Assembly: GCF_002995805.1 (NCBI RefSeq)
Contig: NZ_PVXL01000025.1
Span: 1-64,000 of the forward strand
Source of the DNA: Neomoorella stamsii
GTDB taxonomy: Bacteria; Bacillota; DSM-521; Neomoorellales; Neomoorellaceae
DNA length: 64,000 bases
Direction of reading: 5' to 3'
Part shown: positions 34,633-41,545 of the stretch, piece after piece
Layout of the letters: every line of letters starts with the position of its first letter
How positions within the stretch are numbered: the stretch's first letter is position 1
The notes under the pieces: model-generated
Told to the model about the DNA's origin: nothing
The model's database searches: none
Seen by the model: only the letters and a program-made list of their open reading frames with translations
Translations under genes and position numbers: made by a program

Positions 34633-35055
34633 ATGGGAGGGGATTTTTCCTGGGCATTAGGTGAACTTGATGCGGAAAAATGGCAGGCCATCGTTCAACC
34701 GGACAATCCCTTTGCTGAGTTGATGGGTATAGAAGTAGCCGGAGTAGGGCCGGGGCGGGGCCTAGTACGCTTGAAAGTCCTTCCCAGGCATCTGAATTCC
34801 TGGCGGATCCTCCACGGGGGCGTCTATGCTGCCCTGGCCGACCGGGCCATGGGTATTGCCGTGCGTTCTATTGGCAGGCAGGCTGTTACCCTGAACCTGC
34901 AGGTTGGTTATTTAAGGCCGGTAGAGGCTGGCCAGGTGGTGGAGTGCCGGGGGATGGTAATCCACAACGGCGAAAAGATAGTAGTAACAGAGGCAAGGAT
35001 GGCTGTTGCCGGACAGCCGGTGGCAACCGCCGGGGGAATATTTTATGTGAAATAA
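34633..35055 (+). CDS. PaaI-family hotdog thioesterase
   Basis: 140 residues. The hotdog fold is recognisable from NSWRILHGGVYAALADRAMGIAV (the HGG loop with the catalytic acidic residue following), QAVTLNLQVGYLRPVEAGQVVECRG and the C-terminal strand ATAGGIFYV. These enzymes hydrolyse acyl-CoA thioesters such as phenylacetyl- or hydroxybenzoyl-CoA; the substrate here is unknown. The ATG follows AGAAGGGGTGG. It stands alone between tRNA genes. Confidence 0.85.
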   Translation: MGGDFSWALGELDAEKWQAIVQPDNPFAELMGIEVAGVGPGRGLVRLKVLPRHLNSWRILHGGVYAALADRAMGIAVRSIGRQAVTLNLQVGYLRPVEAGQVVECRGMVIHNGEKIVVTEARMAVAGQPVATAGGIFYVK

Positions 35056-35155
35056 TCCGGTTTTTACCGGGAGATACTGGCGACATCTACTCCAAGGCGC
35101 TCAGTAAAATACCGCAGTGTCACCGGCGGGTGACAGGAGAGTTTAAAACTTAGTA

Positions 35156-35185
35156 TTGAATATCCCCACCGTTATATGCTATAAT
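35156..35185 (+). promoter_or_regulatory. Sigma-A promoter of tRNA-Leu(TAA)
   Basis: TTGAAT 35156-35161 and TATAAT 35180-35185, spacer 18, eleven bases before the tRNA. Confidence 0.7.
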
Positions 35186-35196
35186 ATTTTCTGCCT

Positions 35197-35285
35197 GCGA
35201 GAGTGGCGGAACCGGCAGACGCCCGAGACTTAAAATCTCGTGGACCTTTAGGTCCGTGCGGGTTCAAGTCCCGCCTCTCGCACCA
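35197..35285 (+). tRNA. tRNA-Leu (anticodon TAA), integration target
   Basis: 89 nt with encoded CCA. Acceptor GCGAGAG pairs with CTCTCGC; anticodon loop CTTAAAA gives TAA; long variable arm GGACCTTTAGGTCC. Its 3' part is repeated 1.6 kb downstream, marking an integration site. Confidence 0.97.
35227..35273 (+). repeat. attL-like direct repeat (copy 1, inside intact tRNA-Leu)
   Basis: 47 bp from the anticodon stem to the T-arm, identical to 36856-36902. The tRNA remains intact on this side, as after integration of an element that carries the tRNA 3' end. Confidence 0.8.
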
Positions 35286-35298
35286 GCTAGAGAATCAG

Positions 35299-35345
35299 CG
35301 GTTTATGGGCTTAACAAATCGACCCATAAATCGTTTTTTATTTTA
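35299..35345 (+). terminator. Intrinsic terminator of tRNA-Leu(TAA)
   Basis: CGGTTTATGGG 35299-35309 pairs with CCCATAAATCG 35323-35333 (one wobble), followed by TTTTTTATTTT. Confidence 0.9.
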
Positions 35346-35475
35346 TAGTATCGTGTAGCTAAAGAGAGGAGTATCGGGTAGTTGGGCCAAAAATCTCGTG
35401 TATCCAAAATTACACGAAACGCTAGCACCGCCTAGAAAAAGGTGATCTTTTTATGGCTAGGAAAAGAAAATATGA

Positions 35476-35688
35476 GATAATTGTACCGATTTCCTGGCAG
35501 GAAGCCCGCAGACGGGGACCGATACAAACGGACAGCCCGTTTACCGGCTGCGCTCCTACAGCCGGGTGAAACCAGCGGCTACCGACCAGGATGTCTTTGA
35601 CGTGGCCCAGGCCATCGGTACCCTGCAGGTTAATCCAGTTATCGCCATCAGCCGGTTGAACGAGAACGACCTGGCCGCCGGGTCCTAA
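35476..35688 (+). pseudogene. 5'-truncated DUF1659 gene
   Basis: The frame reads QTGTDTNGQPVYRLRSYSR, then VKPAATDQDVFDVAQAIGTL, then NPVIAISRLNENDL before a TAA at 35686-35688. This matches the DUF1659 family, small proteins of spore-formers with the pattern FQTGxDxxGxPVxRxRxYSxVK. The usual N-terminal strand is missing or scrambled: the frame opens after TGA at 35473, there is no ATG, GTG or TTG before the conserved part, and no ribosome site. A competing ATG at 35453 leads into another frame of 38 codons. Probably a pseudogene. Confidence 0.6.
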
Positions 35689-35883
35689 TACCCGGGCGGA
35701 AGCGTGAACGGTGAAGCAAAGCAACAGATAGACAGTTTCTGGCTCCCGCTTACAAGATAACCGGTTCAAGTGGTGGAAAATAACTCCATATATAATTAAC
35801 CTGTGGTATACTTAAATTACTACATTGCAGGAAAAGAATGAGAAACAAGGCTACATAAAGCTGTTTTAGCAGGGGGCTAAAAT

Positions 35884-36267
35884 ATGGGTACCCAACCTGA
35901 AGAACTGGCTGCTTATTATGCGAAAAAATACCCTTTGACTTTTACCGACGATTTTTCAAAACCTGACCCCTCCCTAACCGAGCGTTATAAAGAAGCCTGG
36001 CAGGTTGCTGCCAGAGCTGCAGCAGTCTTAAAAGAGAAATATGGTGCCCAAAAAGTGGTGGTCTTCGGCTCCCTTGTTGACCGTTCCCGTTTTACCCGCT
36101 GGTCCGATATTGACCTGGCGGCCTGGGGCATCCCGGACGAACGGTTTTATGCCGCAGTAGGGGCGGTGACGGGTCTTAGCGAAAAATTTAAAGTTGATCT
36201 GGTTGACCCGGAAGACTGCCGCGAATCTTTGCGCAGGGCTATTGCAAGCGAAGGGGTCGAGCTATAA
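35884..36267 (+). CDS. MNT-type nucleotidyltransferase domain protein
   Basis: 127 residues. The polymerase-beta-like nucleotidyltransferase motif is KVVVFGSLVDRSRFTRWSDIDLAAWG, giving the GS-x9-DxD active site, with a third acidic position in FKVDLVDPEDC. Such minimal nucleotidyltransferases normally work with a HEPN partner in toxin-antitoxin pairs that add AMP to the toxin. No HEPN gene is adjacent, so the system may be broken or the partner is different. The ATG follows AGCAGGGGGC. Confidence 0.8.
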   Translation: MGTQPEELAAYYAKKYPLTFTDDFSKPDPSLTERYKEAWQVAARAAAVLKEKYGAQKVVVFGSLVDRSRFTRWSDIDLAAWGIPDERFYAAVGAVTGLSEKFKVDLVDPEDCRESLRRAIASEGVEL

Positions 36268-36377
36268 TTTTTCAGTATTTGCTTGTGTTTTTAAAAGAGC
36301 TATAGCAGATGGCTGTATAGAGGAAGGAAACGTGATATATTTAAAGTAAAGTAATGTGCCAGGGGGGGAAAGTGCCA

Positions 36378-36602
36378 GTGGGTCTCGAGCAAAGGCTTAA
36401 TGAGCTGGAAGCAAGGGTAAATAACCTTGAAAGAAAATTTAATACCGAAATGGAAGTGGATTTCTTAAGAAAGGAATTATCTCAACCTGTGGACAGAAGT
36501 GCAGAGGATATAGAGCAGGCCTTAAAAATAATAGGTATGGGCGCAGGCCCGCGGGATATGGCGAAAAACTTTCGCCGCTATATTTATGAGGGGAAACAAT
36601 GA
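36378..36602 (+). CDS. Small coiled-coil protein, possible antitoxin-like gene
   Basis: 74 residues from GTG 36378, nine bases after GGGGGG; GTG 36372 and ATG 36354 are alternative starts. The N-terminal half is a coiled coil (LEQRLNELEARVNNLERKF); the C-terminal half is MGAGPRDMAKNFRRYIYE. The family was not recognised. The next reading frame begins at ATG 36599 and overlaps the stop by four bases (ATGA), an arrangement common in toxin-antitoxin pairs. Confidence 0.55.
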   Translation: MGLEQRLNELEARVNNLERKFNTEMEVDFLRKELSQPVDRSAEDIEQALKIIGMGAGPRDMAKNFRRYIYEGKQ

Positions 36603-36748
36603 GCAGGGCCGTTTTTGTTCAGCCGCTGGCCGGGTCCCGCCGCGTTCTTGAGGGCGTGGCTAATAGCAACAACCCTCATACACGCGGCGGTGAATTTTAT
36701 TGTTATCAGAGAAAACAAATTCAGCGTTTTAATTTGGTGCCCAATTGA
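36599..36748 (+). pseudogene. Short frame overlapping the coiled-coil gene, likely frame-decayed
   Basis: 49 codons beginning MSRAVFVQPLAGSRR. The start of VapC-type PIN toxins often reads like MSRAVFVD, and an overlapping frame just downstream (LIATTLIHAAVNFIVIREN around 36655-36715) loosely resembles the C-terminal part of PIN domains. This suggests a broken PIN-domain gene, but the similarity is weak and no PIN acidic residues can be lined up with confidence. Confidence 0.3.
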
Positions 36749-36855
36749 TGCCGGAAGGGTTGAGATGGTGCCGGAATACAAAGCGATTGATAAATATATG
36801 CTTTTATTTTTAGGACAGGGCAGATAAACCATGATAGGAAGGACGCATATCTTAG

Positions 36856-36914
36856 GACTTAAAATCTCGTGGACCTTTAGGTCCGTGCGGGTTCAAGTCC
36901 CGACTCTTGCACCA
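36856..36914 (+). repeat. attR-like copy of the tRNA-Leu(TAA) 3' half
   Basis: 36856-36902 is identical to 35227-35273; the following bases ACTCTTGCACCA match the tRNA 3' end with two changes. The 5' half of the tRNA is absent, so this is a fragment and not a gene. Confidence 0.85.
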
Positions 36915-36920
36915 TAAATC

Positions 36921-36945
36921 AAGGTCTGCGGGCCTTTTTTATTTT
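36921..36945 (+). terminator. Weak intrinsic terminator after the tRNA fragment
   Basis: AAGGTC and GGCCTT pair with wobbles around TGCG, followed by TTTTTTATTTT. Confidence 0.55.
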
Positions 36946-37024
36946 GGCCTTTAGAGCGTTTTCCCCAGCTTTTTTTCGCATAGTGCGTTGTATTCTTTTC
37001 CATCCCGGCATAGGCTATAAATAT

Positions 37025-37046
37025 AAGCCCCCGTGTTAACGGGGGC
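37025..37046 (-). terminator. Terminator of the DUF1657 gene
   Basis: AGCCCCCGT 37025-37033 pairs with ACGGGGGCT 37038-37046 (4-nt loop); on the minus strand it is followed by an AT-rich TATATTTATA. Confidence 0.65.
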
Positions 37047-37061
37047 TATGCTAAAGGGACG

Positions 37062-37292
37062 CTACTGCATCTTGCCCTGCGCCTGCTGGAAAACCTTGTA
37101 CTGGGGTTCCTGGCTTTCCAGGTAGTTGACCCGGCCCTTTAAGCCCTGGGCGATATTTTCGATCTGGTTGGCGTAATCGGTAAACTGCTTCTTGGCGTTT
37201 TTATCCTGGGTTTCCAGGGCATAGGTTTTCAGATCGGCGGCGGCGCCTTCCAGGCTGGTGAGGGTCTGGTGCATTTTGGTGCCTACAGTCAT
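37062..37292 (-). CDS. DUF1657 family protein
   Basis: 76 residues, helical. It has the family pattern MTVGTKMHQTLTSLEGAAAD at the N terminus, LETQDKNAKKQFTDYANQIE in the middle and EPQYKVFQQ at the end. DUF1657 proteins are found in spore-formers, often beside spoVA-type genes; the function is unknown. The ATG follows AAAGGAGGGC. It stands alone here and is followed by a hairpin. Confidence 0.85.
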   Translation of the reverse strand: MTVGTKMHQTLTSLEGAAADLKTYALETQDKNAKKQFTDYANQIENIAQGLKGRVNYLESQEPQYKVFQQAQGKMQ

Positions 37293-37394
37293 TTTTTAAA
37301 AGCCCTCCTTTGCAGTATTGGTCCCTATCCAGTTGCTAGTTTTGACCCTTAAAGAGAATAATATAAGAAGCAGTTTCTACCCAGAAGGGAACCC

Positions 37395-37423
37395 TTGACC
37401 AGATATGGCCGGAAGCGTATAAT
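37395..37423 (+). promoter_or_regulatory. Sigma-A promoter of the radical SAM gene
   Basis: TTGACC 37395-37400 and TATAAT 37418-37423, spacer 17. Downstream, TGGTAGCC 37460-37467 can pair with GGCTACCA 37487-37494 before TTTTG, a possible attenuator in the leader. Confidence 0.7.
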
Positions 37424-37530
37424 AAAAACAAAAATTGGTCTTTTGGGAGTTTTGGGGGGTGGTAGCCGGCGTTGACAGGACGTAAGGGCTACCATTTTGT
37501 GTTTATAAAGCTGGAAAGGAGGTCTTGCGC

Positions 37531-38919
37531 GTGAACCTGGCGGCAACTTATGTGGGGGAAAAGTTGCTGGAGCAGGGGGTTAAATTAATCCTTAATAACC
37601 CGGAAAAGAATATTCCCCGCCTGATTGCCGTAGCTGAAAAGCTGGCCCGGGATCCCTATCACCGGGAGATGGTGGCCAATGTTAAGAGAGTTTTAGCGGA
37701 TAGAAATGGCAACTGGTACCGATTTGCCCAGCGACTACTGACCCAGACCCACCCCAATGTCAGGCAGCGCCTGGCCATGGATTTCTTTGTTAATTCAACC
37801 TTTATCGGTGTGCCGCGGCAGAAGGAATGGGCGGCGAAACTCGGTGTCGCCGTACCGTGGGCCATCCTAATGGACCCAACGGAAAAGTGTAATTTGCACT
37901 GTCTGGGCTGCTGGGCGGGGGATTACCAGCGGGCGCAAGAACTGGATTTTGCTACCATGGACCGCATTGTTACCGAAGGCGAGAAGCTGGGCATTAATTT
38001 TATTGTTCTTTCCGGCGGTGAACCCATGCTGCGCCGCGACGATATTGTCCGGCTGGCAGAGAAGCATCCCGACCAGGTTTTCCACCTCTTTACCAATGGT
38101 ACTTTAATTGAACAAAAATTTGTCGACGATATGGTCCGCCTGGGTAATATTACGGTAGCCTTAAGCCTGGAAGGTTTTGAGGAAAGAACTGATAGCCGCC
38201 GCGGCAAAGGTGTTTTCGCCAAGGTTATGCAGGCCATGGACCTCATGCGGGCCGCCGGGGCCGTCTATGGAGTATCGGTAACCTACAGCCGCAATAATAC
38301 CGAGGAACTTGGCAGCGACGCCTTTGTTGATATGCTGGTGGACAAAGGAGTTGCCTTTGGCTGGTATTTTACCTATATCCCCATTGGCAAAGACGTGGAC
38401 CTGGAAATGATGGCCACCCCATCGCAGCGGGCCTGGATGTTTGAGCGTATCCAGTATTTCCGCCGGACCAAACCTATCTTCCTGGTGGACTTCTGGAACG
38501 ACGGCGAGGCCAGCAACGGCTGTATCGCCGGTGGCCGGCGTTATTTCCATATTAACGCGGCCGGTGAAGTCGAGCCCTGCGCCTTTGTCCACTACAGTAC
38601 CTGCAATATCAAGGATGTGAGCCTGGTGGAAGCCCTGCAGAACCCCCTTTTCCGGGCCTACCAGAAGCGCCAGCCCTTTAACCAGAACCTGCGCCGTCCC
38701 TGCCCCCTCATTGATAACCCGGAAATGCTGCGGGACATTGTGGCCGAGTCGGGTGCCCGCTCAACCCAGTTGCATGATGACGAGACGGCAGCCGAGTTTG
38801 CCGCCAAACTGGCTCCCTATGCCCGGGCCTGGGGAGAGGTGGCCGACCGCATCTGGGCGGAAGAAGGAAAAGCTGTGGCCGTAGCGGTGGAAGGGGAAAA
38901 TTGTTGCCAGACCCATTAG
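37531..38919 (+). CDS. Radical SAM protein with SPASM-like C terminus
   Basis: 462 residues. The SAM-cluster motif CNLHCLGC has cysteines at about 120, 124 and 127, followed by FIVLSGGEPMLRRDD and LFTNGTLI. The C-terminal region contains further cysteines (NGCIAGGRR, VEPCAFVHYSTCNI, RRPCPLIDNP) that could bind auxiliary iron-sulfur clusters. The exact reaction is unknown. GTG 37531 is chosen because AAAGGAGG lies eight bases before it; the TTG at 37525 is too close. It precedes an aminotransferase gene but is separated from it by a terminator. Confidence 0.85.
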   Translation: MNLAATYVGEKLLEQGVKLILNNPEKNIPRLIAVAEKLARDPYHREMVANVKRVLADRNGNWYRFAQRLLTQTHPNVRQRLAMDFFVNSTFIGVPRQKEWAAKLGVAVPWAILMDPTEKCNLHCLGCWAGDYQRAQELDFATMDRIVTEGEKLGINFIVLSGGEPMLRRDDIVRLAEKHPDQVFHLFTNGTLIEQKFVDDMVRLGNITVALSLEGFEERTDSRRGKGVFAKVMQAMDLMRAAGAVYGVSVTYSRNNTEELGSDAFVDMLVDKGVAFGWYFTYIPIGKDVDLEMMATPSQRAWMFERIQYFRRTKPIFLVDFWNDGEASNGCIAGGRRYFHINAAGEVEPCAFVHYSTCNIKDVSLVEALQNPLFRAYQKRQPFNQNLRRPCPLIDNPEMLRDIVAESGARSTQLHDDETAAEFAAKLAPYARAWGEVADRIWAEEGKAVAVAVEGENCCQTH

Positions 38920-38941
38920 ACAGAAAGCGGGTAAAGATGGT

Positions 38942-38984
38942 AAAATGGCCTTGAGAGAAGGCTCTTGAGGTCATTTTTATTTTC
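38942..38984 (+). terminator. Intrinsic terminator after the radical SAM gene
   Basis: A 14-bp stem with three wobbles (38942-38955 with 38964-38977), loop AGAAGGCT, followed by TATTTT. Confidence 0.65.
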
Positions 38985-38995
38985 TGGAAAGGTAA

Positions 38996-40396
38996 GTGAA
39001 GAGATTGGCTGAGGAAAAGTTATTTAGCCTGGAAGAGGCCATGGAGTTTTCCCGCCAGGAGACGCGGGAAGTATACCGCCGCTATGCTAATCCCGGCCTG
39101 GCGGGCATGCTGGCCCTGCTGGATTTTGACAAGGCCTTTGTCCGGGCGGAGGGGGTTGCCGTCTGGGACAGGGAGGGCAAACGCTACCTGGACTTCCTGG
39201 GTGGCTATGGCGCTCTCAATCTAGGCCACAACCCGCCGGAGGTACTGGCCGCCATTAAAAGGGTCATGGGGCGGCCCAATCTCCTCCAGGCCTCTTTGAA
39301 TCCCCTGGCCGCTGCCCTGGCCCACAACCTGGCCCGGGTGACGCCCGGGGACCTGGAGCGGGTCTTTTTCTGCAACAGCGGCACCGAGGCTGTGGAGGGC
39401 GCCCTGAAGCTGGCCCGGGCCGCCACCGGCCGGGAGAAGATCATCTACTGCCGGAATTCCTTCCACGGCAAAAGTTTTGGTTCCCTGTCCGTCACCGGGC
39501 GGGAGAAATACCAGCGTCCCTTTGCTCCTTTACTGCCAGGCTGCGAGGCGGTACCCTATGATGACCTGGAGGCCCTGGAGGCCAAACTGGCCGGTGGCGA
39601 TGTGGCTGCCTTTATCGTCGAGCCCATCCAGGGTGAGGGTGGTGTTATTGTCCCCCACGACGGCTATCTTAAGGGGGCGCGGGACCTCTGCGACCGCTAC
39701 AGCAGCCTGTTAATCCTCGACGAGATCCAGACGGGCTTTGGCCGGACAGGCTATCTTTTTGCCTGCGAGCATGAGGGTGTGGTACCGGATATCATGTGCC
39801 TGGCCAAATCCCTGGGCGGCGGTGTCATGCCCATTGGCGCTTATATTGCCCGGCCGGCTGTCTGGGATAAGGCCTACGGCGGCATGGATAAGGCTTTGCT
39901 CCATACTTCCACCTTTGGCGGCAATACCCTGGCGGCGGCTGCCGGCCTGGCGGCCCTGCAGAGCATCCTGGACCAGGACCTGGCGGGTCAGGCGGCAGCC
40001 AGAGGGCGCTTCTTCCTGGAGCGGCTGCGGCAGCTTAAAGAGAAATATGGCCTAATTAAAGAAGTCCGCGGCCGGGGTCTCCTCATCGGCCTGGAGTTTA
40101 ACCAGCCCGTGGGAGGGTGGTTCGACAAACTTACCCGGGGCAAGGTGAATGAGCTGGCCGGGGAATATTTCGGGTCCCTGGTGGCCGGGGAATTGATGAA
40201 TAAACACCAGGTGATTACGGCTTATACATTGAATAATCCCAATGTTATCCGCCTGGAACCGCCTTTGATTGTCACCGAAGGGGACATTGAACAGGTGCTA
40301 GCGGCCCTGGAAGCTATCTTGCACGGGTATGGCTTTATTGGTGTAACTTTAAGCAGCGCCAAAACGGCCCTGGGTTCCCTGTTAAAACGCAAGTAG
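38996..40396 (+). CDS. Class III PLP-dependent aminotransferase (putrescine/ornithine type)
   Basis: 466 residues. Motifs: FLGGYGALNLGHNPPEV, FFCNSGTEAVEGALKLARAATGR, FHGKSFGSLSVTG, LLILDEIQTGFGRTG with the PLP-binding Asp, and AKSLGGGVMPIGA with the Schiff-base Lys. The N-terminal extension and the C-terminal AILHGYGFIG are typical of the putrescine aminotransferase branch. It would convert a diamine or ornithine to the semialdehyde. GTG 38996 follows GGAAAGG. No polyamine gene is adjacent. Confidence 0.85.
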   Translation: MKRLAEEKLFSLEEAMEFSRQETREVYRRYANPGLAGMLALLDFDKAFVRAEGVAVWDREGKRYLDFLGGYGALNLGHNPPEVLAAIKRVMGRPNLLQASLNPLAAALAHNLARVTPGDLERVFFCNSGTEAVEGALKLARAATGREKIIYCRNSFHGKSFGSLSVTGREKYQRPFAPLLPGCEAVPYDDLEALEAKLAGGDVAAFIVEPIQGEGGVIVPHDGYLKGARDLCDRYSSLLILDEIQTGFGRTGYLFACEHEGVVPDIMCLAKSLGGGVMPIGAYIARPAVWDKAYGGMDKALLHTSTFGGNTLAAAAGLAALQSILDQDLAGQAAARGRFFLERLRQLKEKYGLIKEVRGRGLLIGLEFNQPVGGWFDKLTRGKVNELAGEYFGSLVAGELMNKHQVITAYTLNNPNVIRLEPPLIVTEGDIEQVLAALEAILHGYGFIGVTLSSAKTALGSLLKRK

Positions 40397-40513
40397 AGGG
40401 TGAAGGAGCGATGCTGTAGCCGTACGTGACTGGCCGGGTTTGCTACAGGTAAAGGCATAAAGCTTGCGGCTTCCTGGCAGACTAAGAAAAAAGTCTCCCG
40501 GGAGGTTAGCCTC

Positions 40514-40750
40514 ATGCCAGATAATGTCATCGTCTACACCACTCCAACCTGACCCACCTGCAAGACGGTGAAAGAGTATCTTTCCCAGCAAGGTGTTAAC
40601 TATGAAGAAAAGGATATCAGCGTGGATGACCGGGCCAGGGAGGAATTGTGCCGGCGTAATGGCGGCCTGGCGGCCGTGCCCACCCTGGTCGTTGACGGCC
40701 AGGTAATTGTAGGTTTTGATGAAAACCGCTTAAATAAAATATTTCATTAG
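40514..40750 (+). CDS. Glutaredoxin-like selenoprotein (in-frame TGA at 40550-40552 read as Sec)
   Basis: 78 residues if TGA codon 13 is read as selenocysteine. The frame from ATG 40514 reads MPDNVIVYTTPT, TGA, then PTCKTVKEYLSQ, exactly where glutaredoxin/NrdH proteins have the first Cys of a C-x2-C site. After it the thioredoxin fold continues to AAVPTLVVDGQVIVGFD (cis-Pro and GF motif). GGAGG lies eight bases before the ATG. Downstream of the TGA a hairpin can form: GAAAG 40570-40574 and CTTTC 40580-40584 around AGTAT with a bulged T before it, about 22 bases from the TGA, within a CACCTGC/GCAAGGTG stem. This fits bacterial SECIS geometry. A plain ORF caller would start at GTG 40568 and lose the active site. 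Confidence 0.8.
40553..40600 (+). promoter_or_regulatory. Candidate bacterial SECIS hairpin
   Basis: Lower stem CACCTGC (40556-40562) with GCAAGGTG (40588-40595, one bulged A); upper stem GAAAG/CTTTC with loop AGTAT, whose second base is G, and a bulged T at 40569 preceding the upper stem. Location and loop content match the usual requirements for SelB recognition. Confidence 0.6.
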
Positions 40751-40754
40751 AGAA

Positions 40755-40788
40755 GCCGGGGTACGTGCCCCGGCCTGGTTTTTATTGG
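40755..40788 (+). terminator. Intrinsic terminator after the selenoprotein gene
   Basis: GCCGGGG 40755-40761 pairs with CCCCGGC 40768-40774, followed by CTGGTTTTTATT. Confidence 0.85.
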
Positions 40789-40868
40789 TTACCATTTTTA
40801 TGTATAGGCCCCTGCTGGTGGGGAAAAATGATCCCTGGTAACATAAATATACGGAAGGAGGCCATACC

Positions 40869-41069
40869 ATGGCAGGTTTAACCCAGGCTGAATTAATGCA
40901 GCTCCGGGAAAATTTAAGTAACGAATTATTGATGATCCGGAAATTCGGGGCCTACGCGGCCCAGTGCAGCGACCCCCAGTTGAAGCAGGTTCTGAGTTCT
41001 GTGCAGCAGGCCCACCAGCGCCACTATAATACCCTGATCCGTCACTTGGGCGGGCAGCATATGATGTAG
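40869..41069 (+). CDS. Small spore-coat (CotF-like) protein
   Basis: 66 residues, helical, with QAELMQLRENLSNELLMIRKFG, AAQCSDPQLKQVLSSVQ and HQRHYNTLIRHL. It corresponds to the helical ferritin-like half of CotF-family coat proteins. The ATG follows AAGGAGG by seven bases. It is paired with a second CotF-type gene starting 14 bp downstream, so the two probably form a complex in the spore coat. This is inferred from similarity and arrangement. Confidence 0.7.
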   Translation: MAGLTQAELMQLRENLSNELLMIRKFGAYAAQCSDPQLKQVLSSVQQAHQRHYNTLIRHLGGQHMM

Positions 41070-41082
41070 GGGGGAAAAGGTG

Positions 41083-41430
41083 ATGCCTATACAACGTTTT
41101 GACGACAAGACCATGTGCAGCGATTGCCTGGCCAGCGAGAAGCTTTTAACCAGCTGCTATAATACGGCAATTACGGAATGTGCCAGCGACCAGCTGCGGC
41201 GGGATTTTATGACCGTTTACCAGGATGAGCAGAACTGCTTGAAGGCTGTGTGGGATGTTATGCATTCAAAAGGGTGGTACCAGCTCAACATGGCCAGCCA
41301 GCAGGAGATCAGCCAGCTGCAACAGCTCTTGCAGCAGGAACAAATGCAGCTCCAGCAGGGCGGCATGATGGGAGCCCAGATGGGAATGGCGCCCCAGGTG
41401 GGTGGCGGGATACCCCAGTACCGGGTGTAA
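41083..41430 (+). CDS. Spore coat protein CotF family
   Basis: 115 residues. The helical core FDDKTMCSDCLASEKLLTSC and YNTAITECASDQLRRDFMTV is followed by MHSKGWYQLNMASQQEISQL, which is typical of CotF proteins, and a Gln/Met/Gly-rich tail. Four cysteines near the N terminus could cross-link or bind metal. ATG 41083 is preferred over GTG 41080. The gene is in one operon with the small CotF-like gene and ends at a good hairpin. Confidence 0.8.
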   Translation: MPIQRFDDKTMCSDCLASEKLLTSCYNTAITECASDQLRRDFMTVYQDEQNCLKAVWDVMHSKGWYQLNMASQQEISQLQQLLQQEQMQLQQGGMMGAQMGMAPQVGGGIPQYRV

Positions 41431-41509
41431 GTAACAGTTGGGAAATTTAGTAGTCAAGATAAAATTATGGCAGAACATGAAAATTTACCAGGATTAAAGG
41501 ACGAAAAAT

Positions 41510-41545
41510 GCCTCCGGGTGGGATAGTTACCGGAGGCTATCTTTA
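41510..41545 (+). terminator. Intrinsic terminator of the coat protein operon
   Basis: GCCTCCGG 41510-41517 pairs with CCGGAGGC 41530-41537 (12-nt loop), followed by TATCTTTAT. Confidence 0.75.

Larger units (their letters stand above)
35286..35883. other. Gene-poor part of the mini-island
   Basis: Holds the tRNA terminator, an inverted repeat TCGTGTA with TACACGA around an 8-nt loop at 35397-35418, the DUF1659 remnant and an AT-rich stretch before the nucleotidyltransferase. No further gene is seen. Confidence 0.5.
35227..36914. mobile_element. Decayed tRNA-Leu-targeted mini-island
   Basis: About 1.6 kb between two copies of the tRNA-Leu(TAA) 3' half. Contents: a terminator, an inverted repeat (35397-35418), a broken DUF1659 gene, a nucleotidyltransferase gene, a small coiled-coil gene and an overlapping short frame. 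No integrase is seen, so it is a remnant or a passenger island. Confidence 0.6.

Noticed and set aside
36856-36914. A second functional tRNA-Leu gene
   Set aside because: Only the 3' half is present; the acceptor 5' strand and D-arm are missing.
40568-40750. A 60-residue gene starting at GTG 40568
   Set aside because: It lacks the N-terminal strand and active site of the glutaredoxin fold and has no ribosome site; the longer frame through TGA is much better supported.
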